Of a stretch of DNA of 64,000 nucleotides, positions 33,450 through 45,063 are shown piece by piece (the first letter of the stretch is position 1; each line of letters opens with the position of its first letter). The position numbers and the translations under genes were made by a program. This DNA comes from Galerina marginata. Its lineage: Eukaryota; Basidiomycota; Agaricomycetes; Agaricales; Galerinaceae. A model generated the notes under the pieces. The model ran no database searches, had not been told where the DNA came from, and saw only the letters and a list, made by a program, of their open reading frames with translations. The DNA lies in contig JAECYW010000028.1 of assembly GCA_023014335.1 (NCBI GenBank), positions 558,001-622,000 on the forward strand, given 5' to 3'.

Positions 33450-36000
33450 GACCCACCTTGCAAGCGTAGGCGACAACCCAGGCACTGGCCTCTATGTCGT
33501 GAAGACGATCCGTTTTGGCGTAAGCAGATGCAAGTTCAGTATCAATTTTTGCTTCCCGCAGAGTCTTGCGAGCCATTTGTAGGTATGTATGCCAAATATG
33601 GATCGCGTGCCTCGCAAAATTTTACGACGACCAACGGTTTGTAGAGCTATAGGTAATAGGAAGGTAAAGCGACGGTGAAAGAAGACCCAAAGGTTTGCTT
33701 ACGTTGTTTTCCTTGAGGACCTGCTCTGGGTTGCTGTTGATGTCGATGTAAATCTTGGCAACAGCATTAAAGACTGCTGGGTCCTGGCTGCCTGGACTCA
33801 CTCATCGATGGGGAAGTTACCAGTGGCAGAAATCAATAGGCCCTTGATTGTAGCCTCGTCGCAGTCAACATCCAACAATCCACCAACGACCTGCGACGTC
33901 CGGACAGAGTTAACCCGTTGAACGTAGACCTCGATGAACTTTGTCAGCCCATTCTGATACAGGTATAGTACGAGGTCGTGAATGAAGTCAAAACAATCAC
34001 AGACAATGATCAAGGGAAGCTGGTCGGCGAGTTTGGCCTCTTTGAGGAAATTCTTGACCTTCGCGGGGTTGTAATGGTTACTTTCTCTGCAAATACGCTC
34101 GGCTTCACGGATTTGACCTGTACAAGTAGCAGCTTGGATGTACTTGAAGTGAACCTCGGGATCTTCACTGAGGTTCACAATAGAACCAAGATAATAGTAG
34201 AGACCCTCAAATGTCTTGAAGCTTTCGAACATCTCGATGAGCTTGATATGACCTAAAATGTCGGAGTATTTGGTGGCAATCTGAATAACGACCTGCAGGT
34301 TCTGGCAAATGTTGATGCGCAACATCCCCTGGAGGCAGATCATGGACTATTCAGTTGTCAGGCGGCTGAAGTAGTTGACGAGCCACTTTGAACACAGGTC
34401 AACAAAGCAAGCAAAGAACAGATGGTATGTACTCACATCAGCAGGAAGGCCAGTGGTATGGACAATGGCTCACTTGATATCTGCAATATCTTCATAGTGT
34501 TCCAAGGTCTGATAGAAGAATGAGCATATGGAATGAATAAATGATAAAACCCACGTGTTGAAGTAATCCAGCCTTCTCACACAAGTTGGCAATCCTCGGA
34601 CGGTCATAGTGCGAGAACATTTCATTGCCAAGAATAGCATCCGCAACTTGGGGGGCGTGAACTAGATTGAGCTCCAGAAGGCGCGTCTGCAAATGGCCTT
34701 GTTCAGGCTTGTTGTCCTTGAGGGCGTCGAGCAAGAACGAGGTTGCCGGCTGGATCATATTTTGAGACATGAAGATATCAACAACCTAGAATAGTGAGAA
34801 GGTAAGCAGTTATTTAATTTGTATTATTCACTTTTAATTACCTGCTCGATGTCGACAAGTGCTCCACTATCGTTTGCCAACTGTGCGGCGAACTCGGCAC
34901 CTATTTCGAGGTTGGTTCGCATGATGTGCTGCAAGAGAGCGACAAAGTCGGGCTGATAGCCGACTTTCTTCGAGTACAGGACACTCTTGTCGGCTTGACC
35001 AGTCGTGGCGAAGCAAGCAACCACTTTGTTGGGAACGTTAGCGCGGAGGTATATACTTAAGGCAAGTGTCATGTCGTGAAGGCAAACGATATTCCCAAGT
35101 TCCTCACTGCAGGTTAACTATGCAACTTTTATTAATTCTGGAATTTAAATTGCGCAACAAAAAAGATCTTCTGCTTACCTTGTTCTCCTTTAACCAGTTC
35201 TCAAGGAGCTGCTTCCTGCCTTGTTGCAAAACGGGCCGTGCAAGTTCAAGAGATTGAAGGTGGTTGAGTTCGCCTTTCTCCAAAAGGATACCAAAATACT
35301 GAAGGATGGGTGATAAGGCCGCCAGGAGGAGCAGGTGCTTTCTTGAATGACTCGATAACCGCAGTTGTCCGCAAAATACCCTACATGGTACCAACCAATT
35401 AAGTGCAGAAAGAGGAGGAAATAGAGAGATATGCTGACCCTCGGTGAGTTGGCAGCTACCTTCGCAGTTTCACCGAACTGACCTGACCGGAAGAGTTGCT
35501 GATACTGCTTTAAGTACAAGTCATCTCGCCAGAAATCCGGTTCATATATACGCAGGCACCGGATTCGAGGTCGTAGAGGTGGATGAAACCAAATTTTCGT
35601 GACGAGGAACACGATCCCATGCTTCTTGGACACCTGCATCGCGACTGGGAAGTCATTGGTCCCTTCAGGGGGAAAATAAACGTCGACGTTCTTCTTTGTG
35701 AATGGAGGATCTGGAGCTTGATGATCGATTTCAACAATGTGTAACTGCATCAGCCTCTATTAGCTTTAGTCAACGTAGAATGGTTTTCAATTACGAACCT
35801 TAGCCCCGGTTGCATTTCGGAGAGCAAATGTGAAGAGCTTTGTGGGCTTCTGATGGCCGTCCAGCTTCATTTCTGCGAATGCGGCTGCATGCCCTTCAAT
35901 TGGTTGGCTGACGCCGCGTTCTTTGCTATTAAGTTGCATGGAACCCTTGATCTTGACAGCAGAGGGGTTCGTTGAATTCCCGGAGATAAATGGCTAGAAG
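33450..36000 (-). pseudogene. CHC1: Clathrin heavy chain, largest fragment set (central two-thirds)
   Basis: Reading down the minus strand: [20 protein letters not shown] (about 35900), [98 protein letters not shown] and [20 protein letters not shown]. At the end are KFCEARDPYLAYI (about 33610) and QMARKTLREAKIDTELASAY (about 33550). Typical introns are kept. It is not functional. The 5' and 3' ends are missing, about 55 residues are deleted near 35535, DPYLAYI jumps to the QMARK block near 33595, and CAG has become TAG at 34347-34349. Intact CHC forms clathrin triskelia for vesicle budding, so a real gene should exist elsewhere. Confidence 0.88.
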
Positions 36001-36054
36001 CTACGTGGGAACAAGGACGAGACAGCCAGATCTAGACCTCCTTCTCAAGAGATG

Positions 36055-37530
36055 TCAGGTGGGATGAGGCGGCCGTTCAGTCGTAGCAGCCTGATGCAGA
36101 GACGCTGAGTAAGGGAGGCCGGGGCATGAACGAACATCGACGAGTTCTGAGAATAATGAAAACATTGATATTGAATGCCGAATCGCTGCTGCCGGTAGCA
36201 AGAGCACCGGCGTTGGCGTTGGCGCCCGCGACGATGAGAATGCCCAAAGACGTTCTGACGCGGATGCATGTGCGAGAAGGCAAAGAGACAGAGGTGGTTG
36301 GACTTTCGTCGCCTGGAGTCTGGGCCATGCTTGACGACGTGCTGCCGTTGACCTGGATGGCGTGGTCAGCATTTTCTGACGGATGCTGAAATTTTTTCCA
36401 ACCTCAATTTCCATTCTTCGAGCTCCATGTACTCGTCGTAGTAAACGGCATTTTTCGTCTACTAATAAGTCATCGGCTCGTTCGTGATCATCAACAGGCA
36501 AAGAGAAAGGACGAACATACCTTGACATGCAGCTTGATATCCCAAGACGGATCAGTAAGCTCAAACGACCCGCTCCATCTGAATCTGCCTCTGCCTCCTC
36601 TCTCTATAAATCTCGGTACATCCACACTTAAAGACGCTCCGCAAGCGTCCTAACACCATCTCTTGCCGGCACAGATACAGCAGACACGGCCAGCTCGATG
36701 AGCCACCTGGCACCGACCTGCGGTGTACACATTTTAGGATCCCACCTAATCTCCTCTCTGCCAAATTCCTGCTGCGAAGTTGATTGAGCCAACAATGGGG
36801 GTGGACTGAAGGAAATGGTCAAGACCATGTGTGGGTCAGCTGGTCCATCAACGGTAGGTAGCCCTCGCTCAGTTTTCCGCCTCGAATTCGTGCTCAGGGA
36901 TAATCCATACATGCCATGTAGAGACGCGATCGAGTCAAAAGGGCCGCGGGGTGCCGTGGTCGTCGGCGTCAGATGCAGAGCTGGCGGTTTGTCTGTAAGT
37001 AGCCAAGGCTGCTACTATCTAGCAGTAAGTGAGGGCGAGCTACAGAACGACGAATAATGTTCAGCTCCGACTACAGAAGAAACCCGAACTAAGAAGCACG
37101 TACATAATTGCCTCGTTGCTCTAATGTCGAGTCAATGACGGTGCAAGCAGCCTGATCAGCGCGTTAGTGGGTCTTAAAAGTTGCAAGCACGGAAGAATCG
37201 CAGGCCAGTGTAGCTCGTCATAACACGAGCTTCGTTCTTGGAAAAGATCAGCAAAGTGTTTATTCAGAGAAACTTGTTTGCTCACTTAGAACCTGCATTA
37301 TGACATCCAGCTCATGAGGAGCAAGGAACCTGGAAGAGAGGCGACACGCGAAAGACAGGCGGCGTCGTATGAGTCGTCGATAACAGGCCTGTACAGAAGA
37401 GTTATCAGTGGGGTCCAGGGAAGATGGAAACTTGATTCCAACACTCACATGACGGACGCGACGCGTCCCTATATTTGCAGCGCTTTTGACGACGTGGGCA
37501 CTATTTCAAACTTGTACGACCCATGAAATC
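36055..37530 (-). pseudogene. Unidentified minus-strand coding fragments
   Basis: Several open stretches on the minus strand look like exons of one gene. They include VIDDSYDAACLSRVASLP (about 37400), LLIFSKNEARVMTSYTGLRF (about 37230), CTVIDSTLEQRGNY (about 37110) and a longer exon ending at 36628. That exon has PPALHLTPTTTAPRGPFDS, HMVLTISFSPPPLL and REEIRWDPKMC. Acceptors such as TTACAG precede the longer exon. Downstream, YMELEEWKLRLEKISASVRK (about 36370-36430) is followed by a frame change. I do not recognise the family. It may be an intact gene with exons I could not join, or another decayed copy. Confidence 0.35.
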
Positions 37531-38345
37531 AATGGTCTATTGGACTATCGAGCATACAAGGATAAACTTGGCAGATGTAGGCCAGTGCTAGCGATTTGAT
37601 AGAAACAAAGGTTCAAGGGCGTAGGGCAGGGAGTCATTCATCCCATCAGCGGCATTGTCAGCAGCTCGATATGCGAGGAGATGGTGGTGTACCATCGAAG
37701 AGAGAGGTCCGTGGCGCGAGTTCGTATTGTGAAATAACAACACTGGCCGTCAAACTTTGAAAAAGAGAGGCGGCGGCGGCGGTGCCCGTATTCGGGCAGG
37801 AGCAGTGGGGTTGACGGGTGATGTGCACGGCGCATACGCTGGAGTCACGAGCAATCGTGCGCAGTTGTTTTGTGTCGTATGGAATTTTTTTGCTAGAGAT
37901 GGTGGCAAGGTATACCAGGCTGTCAAGTCAAAGTAAAAGATGTCAACCGTGATGAAAAAAACGACAGGAAACCACTCAGAAAAGACATACATGATAGCAT
38001 TGGACGAAAGAGAGTCAGAAAAAGCCGAGTGGGCACGTGTGCGATGTGTTGGTAGTGCAGACTCAGTCCGGTGCAACAGACGAGGAGGCGAGGCCGTTAC
38101 GGTTGACAGGCAAAGACAGGACAGGCGGGCACGGGGCACGCGCCGAAAAAAAAAAAAGGTAGTCCCCGCGCCCCTAAAACCGTGTCAGAAAATTGTTATG
38201 TAATCTTCGGAGCTTCAATTATCTTCGCGTCGAGTGGACGCGACAATGCAGGTATTTGGCTATTGCTTAGAGGTGAAGTGTATACTATCGCAGTTTGGCT
38301 AGGAGAGACTAGGGAAAATGGGGACTCGGAAAACGGGAAAGAGTG
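37531..38345. other. No recognised gene
   Basis: GC-rich sequence with an A-run at 38148-38158. A 129-codon minus frame (37750-38139) is open but has no motif and mirrors compositional bias. Confidence 0.35.
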
Positions 38346-38455
38346 AGAGTATACGATTGATGCTACATCCGAAGCATCTAACACAGAATGGTTCAGGATA
38401 AAAGGGCGCCCACATACCTTGAACAGCTTCGAATTCGTCGCCTGTGGAATAGAGT
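38346..38455 (-). repeat. Dispersed repeat D, copy 2
   Basis: Partner of 21305-21430, with nearly identical words through AAAGGGCGCCCACATACCTT and GAACAGCTTCG. It lies about 300 bases beyond the 3' end of the lineage-specific gene at 38756. Confidence 0.6.
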
Positions 38456-38755
38456 ACCCGTGCTTCGGTTAGCGGCTAGTTTTATTAAAGCACCACGCTG
38501 ACTGGCCGAAATCCAAAATTCGTCCACCGTCCCAGGTCACACCCCTGGACGAATTGAGCGAAATAGTATTCGTCAGACCTCTTCTCGCAATATGACAACC
38601 TTAAGTTGGCCCGCGGTATGACTTAAAATAAATTGAACCAGTCGGTGATCAAGGGTGAGCATGATAATTTATTTCCACTTCCAATCTATTTCCGTCCTCA
38701 GCTTTTCAACCACCACTCCTCTCCTCCCTCCATCCACGTCCACCGTCTATCCTTT

Positions 38756-39461
38756 CTAACAGCTAACCGCTTTGTTGTTCCTGTTGGAAGTGCTGCCACC
38801 TCCACGACGATGCGCTTCAGACTTTAAATGCATCTTGATCATGGCGCGAATAGGCCAAAAATCATCGTACTTCTGAATAACGTCGTGGCTGCGAGCAACC
38901 TGCAGAAAAGAGATAAGAGCACGACAGAAAGGGAGAAAAATGTGTCTCACTTCGTCACATATCTCGTCGACTTTCCTGCTACTCTGCTTGCTGTATGGTT
39001 TGGTTTTATCCAACTTCAACTCTGCAAGCTTCTTGACAAGCCTCTAAAAAGGAAAGAAGTAATGTTGGTCCTTAAGTCGCCTGTATGAAACCTGGATAGC
39101 TTACAGTCACTTTCAAGATTTCGTCTTTTCCCCAAGAAGCAAGGGAATCATCAAGGTTATAGCCGCCCAAACCAGGTCGGCCTGGTTCCCCAGAAGGTTT
39201 AGGAATCTTCTTGAAGGTGGTAGGTTGCGCAGTTTCCTCCTCAATGTCGGTCAAATCTGATAATTCAGATTCAAGTTCCTTGTCCTGGCTATGGCACCCC
39301 TCGGAGCCAAAATCCGTTGGCGTTAACTCTCGGTGAGGTTCAGCAGTTGGCTGCTGCTGGCGCCGGAATTCCAAACGAGGTGTAACGAGGGGGGCTGCAG
39401 ATAAGACTTTGGATGAGAATTGAATCCTGTGGGTGATCAAGGGTAAACGGGGGGAGGTCAT
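38756..39461 (-). CDS. Lineage-specific hypothetical protein, paralogue 2
   Basis: Exons 39461-39105, 39043-38951 and 38899-38756 join in frame to 197 residues. The N-terminus MTSPRLPLITHRIQF matches paralogue 1. The start at 39461 was chosen on that basis, although an upstream in-frame ATG at 39479 exists. It shares the KKIPKPSGEPGRPGLGGYNL block, the second exon LVKKLAELKLDKTKPYSKQ, and the last exon YDDFWPIRAMIKMHLK. Both copies keep open frames and phase-0 introns, so both may be functional. The role is unknown. Confidence 0.82.
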
Positions 39462-39944
39462 TCTGCAGCAATGTAGCAATACTGATTCAGAAGGTGTACT
39501 GGGCCGCTTCCATTATATATTCCTCCATTTCCATGGTGCCGAAAGCCTAACCGATTAATGAGTCACTGATGTTTTGGCATTGGCTGGGCCCATAAACTCA
39601 ATTTCGACCGAGGGAAATACGAGTTCGCTGGTCCGACTCAAGCGGAATACAACCTATGCGAGTCAAACTTCGACTTCGACTGGATTCAAGTTTATGATCC
39701 TCAACAAAGCCACCACCTCTCTCCAGCCGCGTCCTAGGACCGCTCCATTTGCCTCCTCATCTGACGTCTCCCAGAGATCTCTGGCCAACAATGGCGCATT
39801 TTGGTTATGCGGGTGGGCAACCCCGGCCTCAACATTGATACTATAAATACAATTGTTAACTTTTGTTACTGTGCTGACTATGGGCTGGAGGGCTGACTAC
39901 AGGGTGATCTAAAGCCTCGCGAGATCTTCCGTCAGCACACATGT

Positions 39945-40060
39945 CACTGTTCGCAGAGGGCGACACACTCACTGTCTCCATATTTCTCAAAAACCATAGA
40001 CATCTCCCAATTAGTGCAGCATTGATACAACGACGGCTATCCCGACGCTGGCGCTCGATT
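39945..40060 (+). repeat. Dispersed repeat E, decayed copy (paired with 43845-43950)
   Basis: CACTGTTCGCAGAGGGCGAC, CTCCATATTTCT and CATCTCCC...AGTGCAGC occur here and inside the open frame at 43704-44084. This copy contains extra bases and stops, so it is a non-functional duplicate of part of that gene. Confidence 0.6.
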
Positions 40061-41430
40061 GATTCTGGGGCTTTCCTGACTCATCTCGACGTCTGACCTC
40101 TCAGTTGGGCTTCTTGGTCAAGTCAACAAGACCATCGTTTCCGTATAAGGACCGCGTCAGTAAACTCCTCCTCCATCGTACCATAACAGGGTTTGCCAAA
40201 TAATGGTCCCCAATTGTAACAATCAAACTGAACTGAGTCACATTCGACCCTTGTTCGACCCAGAACAGGGGGCTTTGTGACTCACAATGTCCTGGTTGTG
40301 CTGCCCTCTGTACTGACTCGCTTGTTAATTTGTCCCTGCAATGGTATACTTAATGACGCAGAAATACTTACATATTCTGTTCAAACCACTGGGCCTCGTC
40401 TGCTTCCTTCTCCACAGTGCCTAATACACTGAACAAACCGGATCCTGAATTGCTATCATGGTATCATCCACTACTTGCCATATTTTGTATACTCTCTGAC
40501 CTGGTGGTCACGTCCAGATAACAGGCCTCTATTTCCCTTTCAGTCAAACTGAACCCATCATTGCTTCGGTACCCGAACTCGTGTACAACGGGACCATCAT
40601 TCCGGCCATACATTTGTTATTCAAAGGGCTCCGCTCAGCGCCTATTTACGCCGGGCAGGTTTTCTATCAGCAAGACATATTTCTGGTCTATCACCGTCAT
40701 ATCCACTCTTACAGTGCCTTCGACTCATCGGTTCGAGTAGAGTCCGAGTTTTTCGTTTGTAAAGTTAACTCAGATGAAGGAACGCTGAGGGCTGTAAGTA
40801 TATGGACAGTTGCCGAACTCTTCATAGCGCAAGCTATGATCATTGAGTAAGTTCGGAAACTCTCAGCCCTAGCATCGCATTGCCGACTTACTGTGTCACA
40901 GGTTTTCCAAGGCTTATATACCGAAGAGCTTCTAGAAAGCTTGTCGGTTTTCAAAAGGCGAATCTTCGGTTCGGTTATTTTAAAGGAATGCATTAGGCTT
41001 TCGTGCTTATTGACTTGAATGGCCTAGTTTTCCAACACTACATATGTACAACCACCCATTCGGTTATCACAATTTTGGATCTCAGAACCATGCGCATTCT
41101 TCAAAGGATGGAAAATCCAAGTCATTGTGGGCCTATAATATCCCTCTGTATCAATAACAGTTCCGACGTTTAGTTTTGTCGCAAAGTGGCTTTCTTTGTC
41201 GTATAACTTCCTTCCGCTTCCGCTTCCGGTATCCGAGCCTTTGCCTTTCCATTCTTCAATCTATTGTGTATCGTCCATTTTTTCTACACATCGTCTGTGA
41301 GACTATTAACTGGGGTCTGATGTCCAACGTCGGACTGGTCTTTCTGGTCGACGCAGTATGTACAGCTACTGTTACGAGTCCTATTTATGCACAATTTTCC
41401 CGGGGGCTTTCGACAAAACCGTCAGGCTGC
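40061..41430. other. No recognised gene
   Basis: Short frames only. The longest (40581-40850, plus) has no motif or supporting introns. Confidence 0.35.
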
Positions 41431-41790
41431 ACGATTTCTGTCAAGCAGAGCAGTCCGTTTTCGGGGAGAGGATTTATCGAAGGGCAGCCAGGACAAAAGA
41501 GTCACGCCTTACCCTTCGCGAGCATTAGCACCGCAAAAACTTGGAGCAGAGCCATCAACGAGCCATCGTACTTGAGTACTCTGAAATTTCTACGAAAATG
41601 TTAGCCAACGTGAATACCGTCTTGTTTCAGACTTTCTACTTCGTTTCGGCCATCACTCTCGTGCTCAAGCGGGCCCTCCATTCGTTTGTAGTCTTTTGTA
41701 GTCCGTTCAGTAGGGCTCATGCACGACCTGCAAACGTCACGTGAGATATCGCGGAAAACGCAAATTCCGAACGAAAAGGCTAATGTCATT
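41431..41790 (-). pseudogene. Truncated duplicate of the 5' end of the JmjC gene
   Basis: Reverse-complemented, this segment follows 14690-14950: the upstream region, then TACGATGGCTC, TTTTGCGGTGCTAA and GCTCGCGAAG. A TGTCCTGGCTGCC block also matches. The copied ATG is soon followed by a stop (ATGGCTCGTTGA), so it cannot encode the JmjC protein. Homology stops near the end of the first exon. Promoter sequence may still be active here. Confidence 0.7.
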
Positions 41791-42275
41791 TGCAACTCGC
41801 GAAAAATAATAAATATAGCCGCATAGAATTGTTTTCATCTCAAAATTTATGGGGCCAGATTTTTGGTTTATGAGGTGTAGCAAATACCATTAGCTATAGG
41901 TTTGCAAAATGTTATGTCGAGCGACAATTGCAACTTCCCCGCCACATCGGGCACGTGACGTTTGAGGATGGTGGATCTGCTGACACAGCAATCGAGTTGA
42001 AAGATTCTCCTCTCCTGCTCAAAACAAGATTGCTTACCATCAATGTAGCGCTAAGATTCCTCTTTCCGATTAAACTACTATATCAAGTAGGTTCATCTGC
42101 GATTCTTGTTGCCCATTTACGTTCCTAGGGACATACTAGGTCTGTATGTTGAAACTCAGCTTCGGTAATGAATCCCCGTCACGGTCAGGCCAGCACATTG
42201 TCCTATTAGATGACGGCGTGCATGATTCAACATGAATTGTGCAATCGATATGCGGCTGACGATCCAACTGATTAT

Positions 42276-42322
42276 ATCACTTGCAGCAACTCCTCTTACC
42301 CCAAGAAGCAAGGGCATCATAC
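42276..42322 (-). pseudogene. Exon remnant of the lineage-specific gene family
   Basis: The block CAGCAACTCCTCTTACCCCAAGAAGC and its continuation to GGGCATCAT corresponds to 30086-30130, the end of exon 1 of paralogue 1, in the same orientation. Only about 45 bases are recognisable. Confidence 0.55.
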
Positions 42323-42419
42323 TGAAGACTCAATATACATGTAGGTGTATCTTATCTAATGAAGAAGACTTAGAGAAGCACGACCGGTTAGACATTGTAG
42401 CAACCGGTAATATCACACT

Positions 42420-43110
42420 AGCAAGCGCCCTTCAATGACTCCCGTTCGGTAGGAGAACCACATTCTGGTTTGAAGAGTTTTGAGTTCTTCGTCCAGTGCA
42501 GTCAGATCGGCTTGGAGTTTACCAATGCTGACGCGCACAGTCCCCTAGGCCAAAGGTTGTCAGCTATACACGAGGTCAAGCGCTGAACAACCTACTAGCT
42601 CGTACAAGTATACCTGGAGCAGGATGAAGCAGGTGGTTAGGTCAATTAGCCAAGAGTTGTGCCAACAGGACCTACAAGCTGAAATATGATGTAACTGGTC
42701 AGGTCCGGACGAAGATATTCAGGGTGAAAAGCCGACAAATCAAGACTATTGGCAATTTCGAAGAGTTGAAGTATCTTCTGGGTAGTGTCGAGGAAAACAC
42801 GGATTTGGCAGATAAGCTTACTCTAGGTGATTTTAAATTCTCGCGCCTTACGAACTTAAAATTAAGACACACATGTAAGCGTTCCAACCTGGGTGCATGT
42901 TCAGGCAAGTGTAACCCTTTTGGAAATTTGTTCCAGCTCGTCAACTTTGCGTCGACTGTTCTCCAGCGATTTTTCGAAATCGTCGATCAAAACCTGGGGG
43001 GCATTATGCTTAGCAAGGCAGAGTTTGAAAAGCTGATCGCAAATAACTTACCGACAAATGCTCTGCTACTTGGAAGTGTGGAAGGAAGTCGAAATCGGCC
43101 ATTAAGTCGG
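42420..43110 (-). CDS. Putative small coiled-coil protein
   Basis: Minus-strand frames separated by plausible introns read MADFDFLPHFQVAEHLS (start about 43109), NAPQVLIDDFEKSLENSRRK, VDELEQISKR, LDTTQKILQLFEIANSLDLS and VSIGKLQADLTALDEELKTL. A GTAAGT donor and GCTAAG acceptor join the first two in phase. The pieces are helical and heptad-like. I do not recognise the family, and the joins between the later exons are guesses. Confidence 0.4.
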
Positions 43111-43703
43111 GGGAAAGGCAAGCTCGTCCGCAGCTTATATCGGTGACGGCTTAGGACATGCGTGCCGCGACAGTGGGGCGCTAGAAAGGAACAATACGAG
43201 TCAGTACAAAGTACAAGGGTGGGGCGTCTGACCAATTCAGGCATACATTTTCGACAAGAAGAGAGTTTCAGCCGGCGGTTGTATTTTGGCGATGAGGTCT
43301 TGTGGCTGCGCTGAAGCAAAAGCCGTCTTCAATCTGCAGGGGCAGGTCAGCGCCGCAGATAATCGATAGGGAGTCGGTGAAGCCCGCTGATTGGGTGTCC
43401 CTGAATCGACCGCTCCAGATTTTGAATGAGTCAATAGAGCATTCAAGTTGCCCGTGGGTAGGATAATTCGTTGAGTCAAACTTGCTAGCGTATTGGTGGT
43501 TTCGGATGTCCGTTACCTTGCAATCCTTAGGGTTCGAACCTTATCGCCTGGATAGAGGGAATATTTAATACCTGGCAACAATGCGGATGAGTCGTCCAGC
43601 AATGCCCACCTCTCGCGTTCACATCCGTCCGCGTCGCAATGTAAGAAAGGGAATCACTGCAGAGTACCCGCTAATTTCGATGCATTAGGCACGATACCGG
43701 CCA

Positions 43704-44084
43704 TTGCGCGCTGTGCTTTATAGCGCAGCATCAGCCATCCCAATATCCATGCCAATTCAGACACGAATTACAGACAACTGCCGTAGCCCACTTGTTGAAG
43801 AAGCGTTTGCTGGGATGACCGTTCAACCTCGCATACACGACACCCAAGTCACTGTTCGCAGAGGGCGACGCACTCATTGCTTCCATATATTTCTGAAAAA
43901 TCATAAGCATCTCCCGGTCAGTGCAGCGGTGCTGGCGTTGAGCCCTGGTAGACAGTGGCACGGCGACATTTTGATTATGCGGGTAGGCAATACAACGAAT
44001 GGGGTCGTTAATTTGCGCACCGGGGATAGGGCTCTCATGAGATACACTCTTAGAAGGTATTCCTGTCAAGAGAATTACCAATAA
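43704..44084 (+). CDS. Small hypothetical protein of a mushroom-specific family
   Basis: A single open frame of 126 residues. The second half (LPVSAAVLALSPGRQWHGDI, then LIMRVGNTTNGVVNLRTGD) resembles uncharacterised mushroom proteins in which a short arginine-rich, WxGExxVMRxG-like segment is conserved. Part of the frame is duplicated at 39945-40060. No intron is evident. The ATG at 43704 is the first in frame; the true start may be the internal methionine at 43818. The function is unknown. Confidence 0.45.
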   Translation: MRAVLYSAASAIPISMPIQTRITDNCRSPLVEEAFAGMTVQPRIHDTQVTVRRGRRTHCFHIFLKNHKHLPVSAAVLALSPGRQWHGDILIMRVGNTTNGVVNLRTGDRALMRYTLRRYSCQENYQ

Positions 44085-44280
44085 GTCGTCTGACCTTTCT
44101 CGCTTCAGGTTCCTTTTAATTGCTCGTCAGGGTAGACGATTGATACTCCCAAAAGGCCCAGAGTTGTTGTAGCAAAGCCGACACTGGGGACCTCAAACCC
44201 CTCCAACGGCTCCTGCTCACCACAGCACCGACCTCGGATCTCCTTTTCCAATAATCCAGTTCAACGCTCTCTGGCAGGTG

Positions 44281-44372
44281 TAACAATATCATATAAATTG
44301 CCTACATTTGAGCCCATCATCATAACAATATCATGTAATTAATATTTGCCTGCAATCGAACCCATCATCGAC
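44281..44372. repeat. Imperfect tandem duplication of about 45 bp
   Basis: TAACAATATCAT...TTTGAGCCCATCATC is followed directly by a second copy, TAACAATATCATGTAATT...CGAACCCATCATC, with small indels. Confidence 0.5.
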
Positions 44373-45063
44373 ATTTTCCATGGCGCAGAGAAGTAAAAGA
44401 GGGGTACCATGTACGGCGAAGCAAGGAGTCCAACCATTCTCATGACTCCGCAAGATGATAATTTCAAGTTATGTACATGTGTGAGCCCGTCATTTGCATT
44501 GGAATGGTACTGCCGTTTACCATATGGATACTGTGGGCGAGTGTACAAATGGTGCCTGAGCAGCGTTTCCGTAAGGCGCTGGCGTTGGCTGAGTCACAGA
44601 TGGCGTGGTGGGTGTCCCTGAGCGAAGTATGGCGGGCGGGGCGGCGGGGCGGTTATTGTTACTAACTTACGGCCCTGGACTCCGCTTCGTGATTTCAATT
44701 GAGGCACGCCAAGGACTCAAATGCACTCGCGCACTGCTTAACGGTGTCACAGGCAGTCGGTGACAGCTAGGAGAAATCCTAAAGTTGTCGGCATTGGCTA
44801 TACGAGGAGTTACGCCACAATGGACAACCACCGGCCCACGGAAATCCAGCATATAGCCGAGACCGGTGTTCAGCGATGCGAACGAGACAGTTAAGTTGGC
44901 GATCAAGGTAGCGAAAAAATCTTTCCCCGCAGAAGCCTCCTCCACCACACACGTAGACGAGGTCAGGGCCGAGTTCAAGTTTTAGACCACAGTCCCAGGT
45001 TGGGCGTACCCCAGGGACGCTGAGGAGCGTATAAATGGATAGCCGGACATTTTGTACCAACAA

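Noticed and set aside
12152..36000. RIP-type mutation as the cause of the pseudogenes
   Set aside because: The stop mutations seen (CAG to TAG, TGG to TGA) are too few and not in a consistent dinucleotide context; most damage is deletions and insertions.
37750..38139. 129-codon minus frame with a hydrophobic stretch
   Set aside because: No conserved motif or splice support; GC-rich DNA makes such frames common.
40581..40850. 89-codon plus frame
   Set aside because: Plausible composition but no recognised family, introns or second copy to support it.
43531..43540. GGTTCGAACC, a perfect tRNA B-box-like motif
   Set aside because: No A box, anticodon arm or acceptor pairing could be built around it on either strand.
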